Of a DNA stretch of 28,371 nucleotides, positions 1-6,523 are shown piece by piece (position 1 is the first letter of the stretch; each line of letters opens with the position of its first letter). A program made the translations under genes and the position numbers. Below the pieces are notes generated by a model. That model was not told the origin of the DNA. It saw nothing but the letters and a program-made list of their open reading frames with translations, and made no database searches. The DNA comes from Scatacola_A faecigallinarum (GTDB taxonomy: Bacteria; Pseudomonadota; Alphaproteobacteria; RF32; CAG-239). The stretch is taken from positions 1 through 28,371 of the forward strand of contig DVOM01000035.1 in NCBI GenBank assembly GCA_018713605.1, written 5' to 3'.

Positions 1-47
1 TAACAACTATTTTTATTTTTCAAAATGATTGATGACAAAATGTTTAT

Positions 48-76
48 TTTACTTTATTTATATATGCAGATATAGA
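48..76 (+). promoter_or_regulatory. Candidate promoter of the mlaD operon
   Basis: TTTACT (48-53), a 17-base spacer and TATAGA (71-76) resemble sigma-70 -35 and -10 boxes, each matching 4 of 6 consensus bases. The predicted transcript start, near base 83, lies just before a GGAG ribosome-binding site (88-91) and the GTG start at 101, so the spacing is coherent. The first 100 bases are AT-rich and hold no other gene. This is a pattern match only. Confidence 0.3.
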
Positions 77-100
77 AATTGCAGATTGGAGTTTGTACCC

Positions 101-628
101 GTGCAGGAAAAATATACCAAGGAAGAGGCAAAGTCGCTGAGCGTCGGTCTGTATGTTGCTCTGGCGTTGATTGCCGGAACCATTTTCTTTACCTCGCAGA
201 GAAAAGAAATCGAGCATGCGGAAAGCGGCGACTATTATGCGCTTAACGCCCGTTTCGGACGTACCGACGGCTTGCAGATCGGCGACAAGGTCCGTCTGGC
301 CGGCGTGACGGTCGGCCGTGTCGTCGGCGCCAAACTCGACGACCATTTTAACGCGATTATGACCATGGAACTGAAAGACGGTATTCGCATTCCCGACGAC
401 AGCAGCGCGTCGATTGTCAGTTCCGGCATTATGGGTGCCAAATATATCGAAATCGAACCGGGCGGTTCGGAAGATTATCTGCAGCCGGGCGGCGAATTTT
501 CATATACGCAGGACGCCATGGTCATCGAAGAACTGGTAGACCGTATCATCAGCATCGGCAAAGCCAACCGCAGCAAGGCGGAAGATAAGAAAATCGACGA
601 GATGGAAAAAGAATTTGATTTGAATTAG
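101..628 (+). CDS. MlaD-family MCE-domain lipid transport protein (copy 1)
   Basis: Periplasmic, inner-membrane-anchored MCE protein. The family forms hexameric rings that carry phospholipids between the membranes with an MlaFE-type ABC transporter. From a GTG start at 101 the product has 175 residues: a short cytoplasmic segment, one TM helix (about 13-30) and one MCE domain (about 42-135) with the family pattern GLQIGDKVRLAGVTVGRV and KYIEIEPGG. The C-terminal tail is charged and probably helical. I chose GTG 101 because GGAG lies 9 bases upstream. The frame stays open further upstream, but only TTG codons are available there and they lack a good ribosome-binding site. A second MCE gene follows 30 bases later. 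The ATPase and permease genes (mlaF, mlaE) are not in the window and may lie to the left or elsewhere. Family assignment is firm; the start is less so. Confidence 0.85.
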   Translation: MQEKYTKEEAKSLSVGLYVALALIAGTIFFTSQRKEIEHAESGDYYALNARFGRTDGLQIGDKVRLAGVTVGRVVGAKLDDHFNAIMTMELKDGIRIPDDSSASIVSSGIMGAKYIEIEPGGSEDYLQPGGEFSYTQDAMVIEELVDRIISIGKANRSKAEDKKIDEMEKEFDLN

Positions 629-658
629 TTTTTGTTAGGAAAGTTTGAGGAGAGTTTG

Positions 659-1117
659 ATGAATAAGAAACCGGTAGAAACCATTATGGGTATTGTCGTC
701 GTTGTCGTAGCGGCGTTCTTTCTGTATTTTGCGTACAGGGTTTCCGACCTGCAGGTGGTCAAGGGATATGAAGTTACGGCCAAATTTCTGAAAGTCGGCG
801 GATTGAACGTCGGTTCCGACGTTCGTATCAACGGCATTAAGGTCGGCACGGTGATTGCACAGAAACTTGATAATGAAGACTATATTGCGGAAGTCAAGAT
901 GAGCATTGCGCCGGACATCAAACTGCCGGTTGACAGCGTTGCCGCGATTGTCAGCGACGGACTGGTCGGCGACAAGTTCATCAAAATCCTTCCGGGCAAG
1001 GAAACAACCCTGCTGGCCAACGGCGACACAATGACAAATACCAAAGACTTTAAGACTCTGGAAGACATGGTCGGCGAAATTATCTTTATGGTGACAGACA
1101 ATGGTGACAAGAAATAA
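659..1117 (+). CDS. mlaD: MlaD-family MCE-domain lipid transport protein (copy 2)
   Basis: Second single-MCE-domain protein, 152 residues, with an N-terminal TM helix (about 10-27) and an MCE domain (about 37-125; GLNVGSDVRINGIKVG and GDKFIKILPG). The role expected from the family is inter-membrane phospholipid transport with an MlaFE-type transporter. The ATG at 659 is preceded by GAGGAG at good distance; the frame is open back to 632 but without a better start. It resembles copy 1 in layout but is clearly diverged, which suggests an old duplication or hetero-oligomeric partners. In many alphaproteobacteria this MlaD gene is followed by an NDUFA12 gene and then DUF2155. Here DUF2155 follows directly and overlaps the 3' end by 17 bases, which points to translational coupling. 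Confidence 0.85.
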   Translation: MNKKPVETIMGIVVVVVAAFFLYFAYRVSDLQVVKGYEVTAKFLKVGGLNVGSDVRINGIKVGTVIAQKLDNEDYIAEVKMSIAPDIKLPVDSVAAIVSDGLVGDKFIKILPGKETTLLANGDTMTNTKDFKTLEDMVGEIIFMVTDNGDKK

Positions 1118-2132
1118 ATTTTGGACAGCGGCGGCGGTTGGTTCGCTGCTGTTTTCCATGCAGGCTTCGGCCGCGGAAATCGAGCGCAACACGGCGCAGA
1201 TGCAGGCAATGGACAAGATTACCGGGCGCGTCAGCGTTATTGACGTTCCGGTCAACAGCGAAGTGGCTTTCGGAAGTTTTTCCATTGTGGTGCGCGCCTG
1301 CAAAACGACGCCTCCGGAAGAAACACCCGAAAACTATGCGTTTGTTGACGTGGCTGACAGTTCGTTTGGCAAAATGCAATTTAACATTTTCAAGGGGTGG
1401 ATGATGTCTTCCTCGCCGGCTTTGAATGCCGTCGAACACCCTATTTATGACGTTTGGCTGCTTAAATGTATTGACACCAACGTTGACAAAAGCAAGCTGT
1501 TGAGCGAAGAACAACTGAAAGAACGAGATGCCCTGCCCAAGCTTTCCGACATAAAACAGGAAACAGGAAAAGCAGAAGAAACGCCAGCTCAGCCGTCGGC
1601 GGAAGCGGAAACGCAGCAGGGACAAAATCCCGTTGTTGAAGAAAAAAGCGAAGAAAAGGTTCTGGAAGATTTTACCCAACCGGCAGAATTGAAAGAACAG
1701 GCGCCGGAGAGTGCGACATTGCCGCTTGCCGCCGGAAACGAAGAAATTGAGGGTGTGGCAGCGACAGAAAAACAGGATGGTCCGCAATCGCTGCTGAACA
1801 TTGAGCCGCCGGCAGCGCCGGAAATTCCGCAGACGTCCGAACCGGTCGTCGAAGAAAGCTGGGTTGAACTGCCGCCTGCCGGCGAAAAGCAGAAACAGCC
1901 GCAGGCTGCCGCCGAAGCCCCTGCACCGTTGATTATGCAGGAAACGGCAACTGTTGAGAGTGAAATTCCCGCGGCGGCCGGCAGTGCAGAAGTTCCCGTT
2001 TCCGAAACGGAAGGCAGCATTCCGGAGAATCTGCCGGAGGACGAGGAGGATCAGTTTATCGACCTGAGCAGCGAGGCGGACGCTACGGCAGCGCTTGAAG
2101 CGGAATTGAGCGCGGAAGCGTTAAAAGAATAG
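1101..2132 (+). CDS. Secreted DUF2155 protein with long acidic Pro/Ala/Glu-rich tail
   Basis: 343 residues. A signal peptide (about 1-24, ending ASA-AE) is followed by a DUF2155 domain (about 35-130) with the family's FGSFSIVVRAC and MFKGWM-like (NIFKGWMMSSSPALN) segments and two cysteines (C67, C123) that could form a disulphide. DUF2155 has no established biochemical function; it is common next to mlaD in alphaproteobacteria. From about residue 130 the protein continues for about 200 residues of low-complexity sequence rich in E, P, A and Q, ending in an acidic stretch (PEDEEDQFIDL). Members I know are mostly domain-only, under about 200 residues, so the tail is unusual. The gene overlaps mlaD copy 2 by 17 bases and is followed by a terminator. 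Likely periplasmic; whether the tail reaches peptidoglycan or another partner is unknown. Confidence 0.85.
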   Translation: MVTRNKFWTAAAVGSLLFSMQASAAEIERNTAQMQAMDKITGRVSVIDVPVNSEVAFGSFSIVVRACKTTPPEETPENYAFVDVADSSFGKMQFNIFKGWMMSSSPALNAVEHPIYDVWLLKCIDTNVDKSKLLSEEQLKERDALPKLSDIKQETGKAEETPAQPSAEAETQQGQNPVVEEKSEEKVLEDFTQPAELKEQAPESATLPLAAGNEEIEGVAATEKQDGPQSLLNIEPPAAPEIPQTSEPVVEESWVELPPAGEKQKQPQAAAEAPAPLIMQETATVESEIPAAAGSAEVPVSETEGSIPENLPEDEEDQFIDLSSEADATAALEAELSAEALKE

Positions 2133-2157
2133 TTTAAGCGGCCGTTAGATAATTAGG

Positions 2158-2187
2158 ACAGCACTCTTCTGCGGGTGCTGTTTTTTT
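2158..2187 (+). terminator. Rho-independent terminator of the mlaD-DUF2155 operon
   Basis: A perfect 7-bp stem, ACAGCAC (2158-2164) with GTGCTGT (2175-2181), and a 10-base loop run straight into seven T residues (2181-2187). It lies 25 bases past the DUF2155 stop codon. Confidence 0.85.
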
Positions 2188-2232
2188 GTGCGCGAAAACT
2201 TATATATTGGACACAATAAGGAGAAGTATCTG

Positions 2233-2781
2233 ATGAGGCATGAATTTTATCTGAGGACCGGGAACCGGCCGCCGTTGTCCAATTTTATTGTTTTTGTCGA
2301 CGACAAGATGCAGCATGATTATCAGTATCATCTGGTCGAACCGGCGGGTGAAAATTTTGCGCCCGATTTCAAACCGGAGCTGACGCCCGTTGAAATGTTG
2401 AACATGGGCGTCTTTGAAGGCAAGTATCTCAACGACTGCCGCAATGAGTTTCCGGCGTTTTGGTTTGAGAACGCCCATCTTTCTCCGAAAAAGGCCGATG
2501 CAAACCAAAACTTTTTTCACGTCAGGTCAAGGCTGCCGCTGAGCGAGTGGCGGCGCCGGGGCTGGATACTGGAACCTGACCCGCGCGGGTGGTTTCAGTG
2601 GTACTGTCGTTACTATTACGGCCGCCGCCTGCCCAAAGTCGACGCGATTCAAATCAACCGCTGGAAGAGTTTTCGGCGCCATAAGGCCCAAATTGAAAAA
2701 AACTGTTATATCGGCGATTTAAACTGCCGTCCCCGGCAGCGACAGGCCCTGCTGCAATGGGCCTATGACCCTTTCTTTTAA
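2233..2781 (+). CDS. Conserved protein of unknown function (DPRGWFQWYCRYY / CRPRQRQALLQWAYD motifs)
   Basis: 182 residues from the ATG at 2233, which has AAGGAG (2218-2223) in front; an upstream in-frame start at 2188 would lie inside the preceding terminator and is rejected. No TM segment or signal peptide is visible. The sequence has strongly patterned blocks (TPVEMLNMGVFEGKYLNDC, DPRGWFQWYCRYYYGRR, CRPRQRQALLQWAYDP), typical of a widespread family seen in bacteria and some microbial eukaryotes, with no function I can name. The many aromatic and basic residues and conserved cysteines in the second half suggest a nucleic-acid or metal-binding fold, which is inference. It heads a (+) cluster with a Nudix protein (18 bases downstream) and a glycosyltransferase. 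Confidence 0.8.
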   Translation: MRHEFYLRTGNRPPLSNFIVFVDDKMQHDYQYHLVEPAGENFAPDFKPELTPVEMLNMGVFEGKYLNDCRNEFPAFWFENAHLSPKKADANQNFFHVRSRLPLSEWRRRGWILEPDPRGWFQWYCRYYYGRRLPKVDAIQINRWKSFRRHKAQIEKNCYIGDLNCRPRQRQALLQWAYDPFF

Positions 2782-2799
2782 AAATTTATGGAGATGAAA

Positions 2800-3396
2800 A
2801 TGGTTAGCAGTAAAGAAGACGAAAGAAGTCTTTTTGTGTCCGGTATTGTAAAAAACAAGGACAAATATCTTTTTCTGGTTAAGAATCCGGAACAATGGCA
2901 ACAAGACGAAAACGGCCGGCTGCGGCTTCCCTTCGGCACGGTGGAAAGCCGGGTTGCCAAAGGGGAAACGGCTGAAAGCGCCCTGATGCGCGAGTTTAAA
3001 AAGGAAATCGGCGCCGAGGTTAAAATCGTCAATTCCGAAACGTCGCATTTCATATACAACGGACAGGTGGACGAAATGAACATGAACGCCAGGAACAACA
3101 AGCCGCTGTTTGTTTACAAGGAAGAAAAAATTGAAGAAGACAGGCGCCGGTTCGACTATATTTATTCATTTTTGACCGATGCGGGAAAATTTGACGAGAT
3201 CAGGCCGCTGAACCGCAACGCCGTGGTGCTGATGAACCGGGATTTGCTCAAAAAAGCGGCCAAGGGCAAACTGTCGGTCGGTGAACTGAAGCTGCGCGGC
3301 GGCCGCATCATTTCGGAAATCGAACTTCCCGAGGATGCCCTGCTCTATCCGACGCCGTCGTCAAAAGGGCTTTATCTGTGCGGCAGATGTCATTGA
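2800..3396 (+). CDS. Divergent Nudix-domain protein
   Basis: 198 residues from the ATG at 2800, chosen because GGAG (2790-2793) lies 6 bases upstream; two earlier in-frame ATGs (2788, 2794) overlap this ribosome-binding site. A Nudix-like core is visible: LRLPFGTVES (41-50) followed by GETAESALMREFKKEIGAEV (55-74). The Nudix box normally reads G-x5-E-x7-REUxEExGU. Here the spacing between the glycine and the first Glu is longer, and the first of the paired Glu residues is Lys (K68), so metal binding may be altered. Nudix enzymes usually hydrolyse nucleoside diphosphates linked to another moiety; the substrate here cannot be read. The C-terminal 100 residues are not recognised. Probable enzyme, possibly with weak or no hydrolase activity. 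Confidence 0.65.
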   Translation: MVSSKEDERSLFVSGIVKNKDKYLFLVKNPEQWQQDENGRLRLPFGTVESRVAKGETAESALMREFKKEIGAEVKIVNSETSHFIYNGQVDEMNMNARNNKPLFVYKEEKIEEDRRRFDYIYSFLTDAGKFDEIRPLNRNAVVLMNRDLLKKAAKGKLSVGELKLRGGRIISEIELPEDALLYPTPSSKGLYLCGRCH

Positions 3397-3414
3397 CAAA
3401 CTCTAAAAAGAAGG

Positions 3415-3443
3415 TTGTCTTTCCGTTTATTTAAGTCTACACT
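3415..3443 (+). promoter_or_regulatory. Candidate promoter upstream of the glycosyltransferase
   Basis: TTGTCT (3415-3420), a 17-base spacer and TACACT (3438-3443) lie in the 83-base gap between the Nudix and glycosyltransferase genes. Each box matches 4 of 6 sigma-70 positions. A TTGACA also overlaps the end of the Nudix gene (3393-3398), but its -10 partner is poor. Confidence 0.25.
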
Positions 3444-3479
3444 TCAGACATTGGACTGTTTTGGAATAGAGGCTTAAAA

Positions 3480-4412
3480 ATGGAAAACGAAATTGACGTC
3501 AGCTTTGTTATGACGGTTTACAACAAGGAATATTATCTGCCTTCGGTTATTCGGGCGCTGCTTAATCAGACAGGCTTAAAAAATCCCGAATATATTTTTG
3601 TCGACGACGTTTCGACCGATAAGTCGGTTGAAATTATCCGCGAAATGACAAAAGGAATAAAAAACGTCAAAATTTTTGCCAATACCGAAAACCGCGGTAT
3701 CAGCGTCCGCATTAACCAAGGGATTGCGGCGGCGGAAGGAAAATATACCCGCATGCTTGATTCCGACGATATTTTTCCGCTCGATTCAACACAAAAAATG
3801 GTTCAGCTGGCCGAAGAACTGTCTGCGGATATGGTTTACGGCACTTTTACCAAAACCGGCAAGGAGCCGACAGAGCTTGAACATGAGTTTATGAACGACA
3901 ATTTTACCTACGACTTTGACAAAGATGCGCTGCGTACGGTACTGACCGGACGCTTTACACGCATGGGACAACTGATCAGAACCGAAGTCCTGCAAAAAGC
4001 GGGCGGTGCCGACGAACGTGTTTTCATTCAGGACGAATCCATTCCGCTGAGAGCGGCTCTTCATGCGCGGGGAATTGTCAAAATCCATGACAACGTCGTG
4101 CTGGTTCCCAAAGAACTGGGCAATTTCTCGGGCAACAAAGTGCAGCTCGACAATGACCGCTTTATGGCTTACTGTTATATGCTTCTGGACAATCCGCAGC
4201 TGCCGGCCGATATTCGGAAAATGCTCTATGCGCGAGCCTTGTCCGCTTATTGGAAGTTTGTCAAAAAAACTTCGCGGTTGCCGTATCTGAAACCGGTTTT
4301 CTTTAAATATCTGATTTCTAAAGTCAATCCGCGGTTGCCGGATATTCAATATCTGAAAAAAATGCAGAAGATTTTTCTGAAACTGCCCAATGTGCGCAGA
4401 ATTAAAAATTAA
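3480..4412 (+). CDS. Family 2 glycosyltransferase
   Basis: 310 residues. The N-terminal GT-A domain shows the family 2 signature: SFVMTVYNKEYYLPSVIRAL (8-27), FVDDVSTDKS (40-49), NRGISVRINQGI (71-82) and the metal/nucleotide-sugar motif MLDSDDIFP (92-100). No TM helix is evident, so it probably acts at the cytoplasmic face of the inner membrane on a lipid-linked or LPS-type acceptor. The C-terminal third is basic (PYLKPVFFKYLISKVNPR), which could help membrane association. Donor and acceptor cannot be predicted. It starts 83 bases after the Nudix gene and ends 15 bases before trhA. The ribosome-binding site is weak (AGAGG about 10 bases before the ATG). Confidence 0.85.
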   Translation: MENEIDVSFVMTVYNKEYYLPSVIRALLNQTGLKNPEYIFVDDVSTDKSVEIIREMTKGIKNVKIFANTENRGISVRINQGIAAAEGKYTRMLDSDDIFPLDSTQKMVQLAEELSADMVYGTFTKTGKEPTELEHEFMNDNFTYDFDKDALRTVLTGRFTRMGQLIRTEVLQKAGGADERVFIQDESIPLRAALHARGIVKIHDNVVLVPKELGNFSGNKVQLDNDRFMAYCYMLLDNPQLPADIRKMLYARALSAYWKFVKKTSRLPYLKPVFFKYLISKVNPRLPDIQYLKKMQKIFLKLPNVRRIKN

Positions 4413-4427
4413 GTTTGGGAGAAACAA

Positions 4428-5078
4428 ATGGAAGCCGTAAAGCGTCCTTACACCGTTCAGGAGGAAATCTGGAGCAGCCTGATTCACGGAATCGGCATTG
4501 CATTGAGCCTTGCCGGCCTGATTGTGCTGGTGACGCTGGCCGCGCAAAACGGCAATGTCTGGGTGGTTGTGTCAACAGCAATCTTCGGGGTTTCGATGGT
4601 TGTCTTATATACGGCATCGACGCTTTACCATGCTATCCCTAACCCCGAGATTAAACTTAAGCTTAAAAAGTTTGACCATATTTCAATTTATTATCTTATT
4701 GCCGGCACTTATACGCCGTTTATGCTGGTGAATATGCGAGGTTCTGTCGGTTGGACGGTTTTTGGCATTATCTGGGGGCTTGCGCTTATCGGAACCGTGC
4801 TGAAACTGTGTACTCAGGGCAGCGGCACCAAGGCCTGGTCAATTGGCCTCTATCTGCTGATGGGGTGGCTGGTGGTGTTTGCGTCCAAGCAGCTGGCGGC
4901 GCGGCTGCCGGACATCGGCCTGACTTTTCTGGTTCTGGGCGGTCTGTTCTATACGCTGGGAATTTTCTTCTATGTTTGGAAAAGCCGCCAGTATACGCAT
5001 GCCGTCTGGCATTTTTTCGTACTGTCCGGAACCGTTATGCACTTTTTTGCCGTGCTTTATTCCTGCGTGCTTCGTTAA
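4428..5078 (+). CDS. trhA: TrhA / hemolysin III family membrane protein (PAQR superfamily)
   Basis: 216 residues with seven hydrophobic segments, the standard length and topology of bacterial hemolysin III (YqfA/TrhA) proteins. The superfamily's predicted zinc-site residues are present: S64-x3-H68 (STLYH), D83 in KKFDH, and H191-x3-H195 (HAVWH). Bacterial members are linked to membrane-lipid homeostasis; the old name hemolysin rests on early expression experiments and does not imply a toxin. GGAG (4417-4420) lies before the ATG. The stop codon is only 1 base from the 3' end of the small convergent gene at 5080. Confidence 0.9.
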   Translation: MEAVKRPYTVQEEIWSSLIHGIGIALSLAGLIVLVTLAAQNGNVWVVVSTAIFGVSMVVLYTASTLYHAIPNPEIKLKLKKFDHISIYYLIAGTYTPFMLVNMRGSVGWTVFGIIWGLALIGTVLKLCTQGSGTKAWSIGLYLLMGWLVVFASKQLAARLPDIGLTFLVLGGLFYTLGIFFYVWKSRQYTHAVWHFFVLSGTVMHFFAVLYSCVLR

Positions 5079-5079
5079 A

Positions 5080-5181
5080 TCAGAAGTCAAAGTTTTCCTT
5101 AATCAGGTAATAAATACATTTGAGCCCCAGCCAGAGGTATGACAGAGCCAGGACAATCAGCGTCAGTTTGATGAATCCCAT
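5080..5181 (-). CDS. Small one-TM membrane peptide (33 aa), last gene of the lipoprotein-DUF2156 operon
   Basis: Short gene found by reading the gap between trhA and the DUF2156 gene. The ATG at 5181 is preceded by AAAGGA with 6 bases between, and lies 11 bases after the DUF2156 stop codon, so it should be co-translated. The product starts MGFIKLTLIVLALSYLWLGL, a single hydrophobic helix, then has a short charged tail ending KENFDF. No family is recognised. The strong ribosome-binding site, tight spacing and clean TM profile support it. Its stop codon almost touches that of the convergent trhA gene. Confidence 0.6.
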   Translation of the reverse strand: MGFIKLTLIVLALSYLWLGLKCIYYLIKENFDF

Positions 5182-5192
5182 CTCGTTTCCTT

Positions 5193-6089
5193 TCAGTATT
5201 CGGCGGCAACGCCGTATTTTTTTATAAAACGTACCGGATTGTACTCCAACTTGACCTTGCGCAGTCCTTCTATTCCCAGATCCTGTTCCCGGTTGACAAA
5301 ACGGTAATTGCTGCCGACGTTTTCCAGCATAATGCGGTTGATGGCCGCATAGGCGCCGCGATATGCATAAGACGCCTTTTCAAAATGGACGGCAATAGTG
5401 TCATCGTCGAGCCTTTCGCCCAGAGCGAAGGCCATAATCCGGTTGTCAATAATCAGAACGCCGCCGAAAATATGTCCGGGCAAATGTTGCCAGTCGTCCA
5501 GCATTCGATTGACGGCTTCGTTTTCGGCAAGAATCGTTTTGTGCTCCTTGTCTTTTTTTACTTCCGGCTGATTCAGCCATTGCCGCTGAAATTCTTTTAT
5601 ATCCGGTATCAATTCCGCAGAAACGCTTTTGTAGATGTAGTTGTAATATTGTTTGAACTGGTTGGAGAGTTTTCGTTTATTGCGAAAACGGTAACCGTTG
5701 AGCGCAATAAGCTCGGGAATGCTGTAAATATATTCGAAATGATCCCTTTCCTCTTTCAGACAAACGGAATCTTCAAAAAAACCGGACAGAATGCAGGCCA
5801 ACATTCCCGGAACCCGCGTAAAAGAAAAGCCCCGAGGAAAATGCCGGCGCAGAATTTGTTCCCAATCGGTGCGTTGCCAGCGGCCAATCGGCGGATTATA
5901 TACGGGACGGCCGTTTTCATAATGGCGCAGCCAGCATAAGTCGTCGGCGAAGGCCATTTCATAGCGGTATTTGTCTTTCCAACACCAGAGATTGGCAAAC
6001 GTATAGTCGGCGGACTTTTCTTCGCTGGCCGCATAAAACTGCATGTAGCGTTCTCCGTATTCCGGCGTTATCGGGACGAATTTCAGCAT
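5193..6089 (-). CDS. DUF2156 (LPG-synthase C-terminal-like, GNAT fold) protein
   Basis: 298 residues, no TM helix. The sequence fits the DUF2156 family, which is the same fold as the aminoacyl-transferase domain at the C terminus of phosphatidylglycerol lysyltransferases. Visible marks are the N-terminal TFANLWCWKDKYRYEM block, RNKRKLSNQFKQYYNY in the middle, GGVLIIDNRIMAFALGERL, and the terminal NREQDLGIEGLRKVKLEYNP followed by an RFIKKY motif. Stand-alone members are thought to be acyl- or aminoacyl-transferases, but acceptor and donor are unknown. The gene starts 1 base after the lipoprotein stop codon (ribosome-binding site GGAAG within that gene) and is followed 11 bases later by the 33-residue membrane peptide. 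Together these suggest an envelope role. Confidence 0.8.
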   Translation of the reverse strand: MLKFVPITPEYGERYMQFYAASEEKSADYTFANLWCWKDKYRYEMAFADDLCWLRHYENGRPVYNPPIGRWQRTDWEQILRRHFPRGFSFTRVPGMLACILSGFFEDSVCLKEERDHFEYIYSIPELIALNGYRFRNKRKLSNQFKQYYNYIYKSVSAELIPDIKEFQRQWLNQPEVKKDKEHKTILAENEAVNRMLDDWQHLPGHIFGGVLIIDNRIMAFALGERLDDDTIAVHFEKASYAYRGAYAAINRIMLENVGSNYRFVNREQDLGIEGLRKVKLEYNPVRFIKKYGVAAEY

Positions 6090-6090
6090 C

Positions 6091-6459
6091 TTATTCTTCC
6101 GCTATGCAGTCGTCGCCGTTGAAAGAATAGTCAATGACCTCGCTGTTCTGAATGGTAAAGCTGGTTTTGCAGTAATAAGTATCGTTCTGCGGCGGAAGAC
6201 CGTAGCTGTCGTTGGATATGGCGGAATAGACAACTTCATCGGCATAAGGTTCAGTATTGCCACCAATCGGTCCGTCATAGATTTTTGTATAAGTGACAAC
6301 AGCGGTTCCAGGTGCCGGATATATAACGCTGTCCGGTTCTCCCCAGCTGTAGTACAGCGCTTCCTGGCTCATGCCGACCCAGTTCTGCAACTGCTGCCGG
6401 TAAGAAGCCTGATCCGTCGTACAGGCGCTCAGCAGCATCAGACAAAGTAAGACAAACAT
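6091..6459 (-). CDS. Small putative outer-membrane lipoprotein
   Basis: 122 residues from the ATG at 6459, which has GAGGGG 7 bases upstream; an in-frame TTG 15 bases further up overlaps that site and is rejected. The N terminus is a lipoprotein signal peptide with a lipobox (MLLSAC). The mature part contains WVGMSQEALYYSWGEPDSV, similar to the start of SmpA/OmlA-like (BamE-type) lipoprotein domains, where a helix is followed by a G-x-P turn. Two further cysteines (in YYCKTSF and GDDCIAEE) could pair. The second residue after Cys is not Asp, so outer-membrane sorting is likely. First gene of the operon with DUF2156. Confidence 0.75.
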   Translation of the reverse strand: MFVLLCLMLLSACTTDQASYRQQLQNWVGMSQEALYYSWGEPDSVIYPAPGTAVVTYTKIYDGPIGGNTEPYADEVVYSAISNDSYGLPPQNDTYYCKTSFTIQNSEVIDYSFNGDDCIAEE

Positions 6460-6523
6460 TTGTATTCCCCTCAAAAAACAGATTTTGCAAAGTTTATCTA
6501 ATTATTTGAGCAGGCAATGCAAC

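Noticed and set aside
4651..4670. Clustered TTAA motifs in trhA as CtrA sites
   Set aside because: Spacing is not 7 bases and they lie in Lys/Leu codons within the gene.
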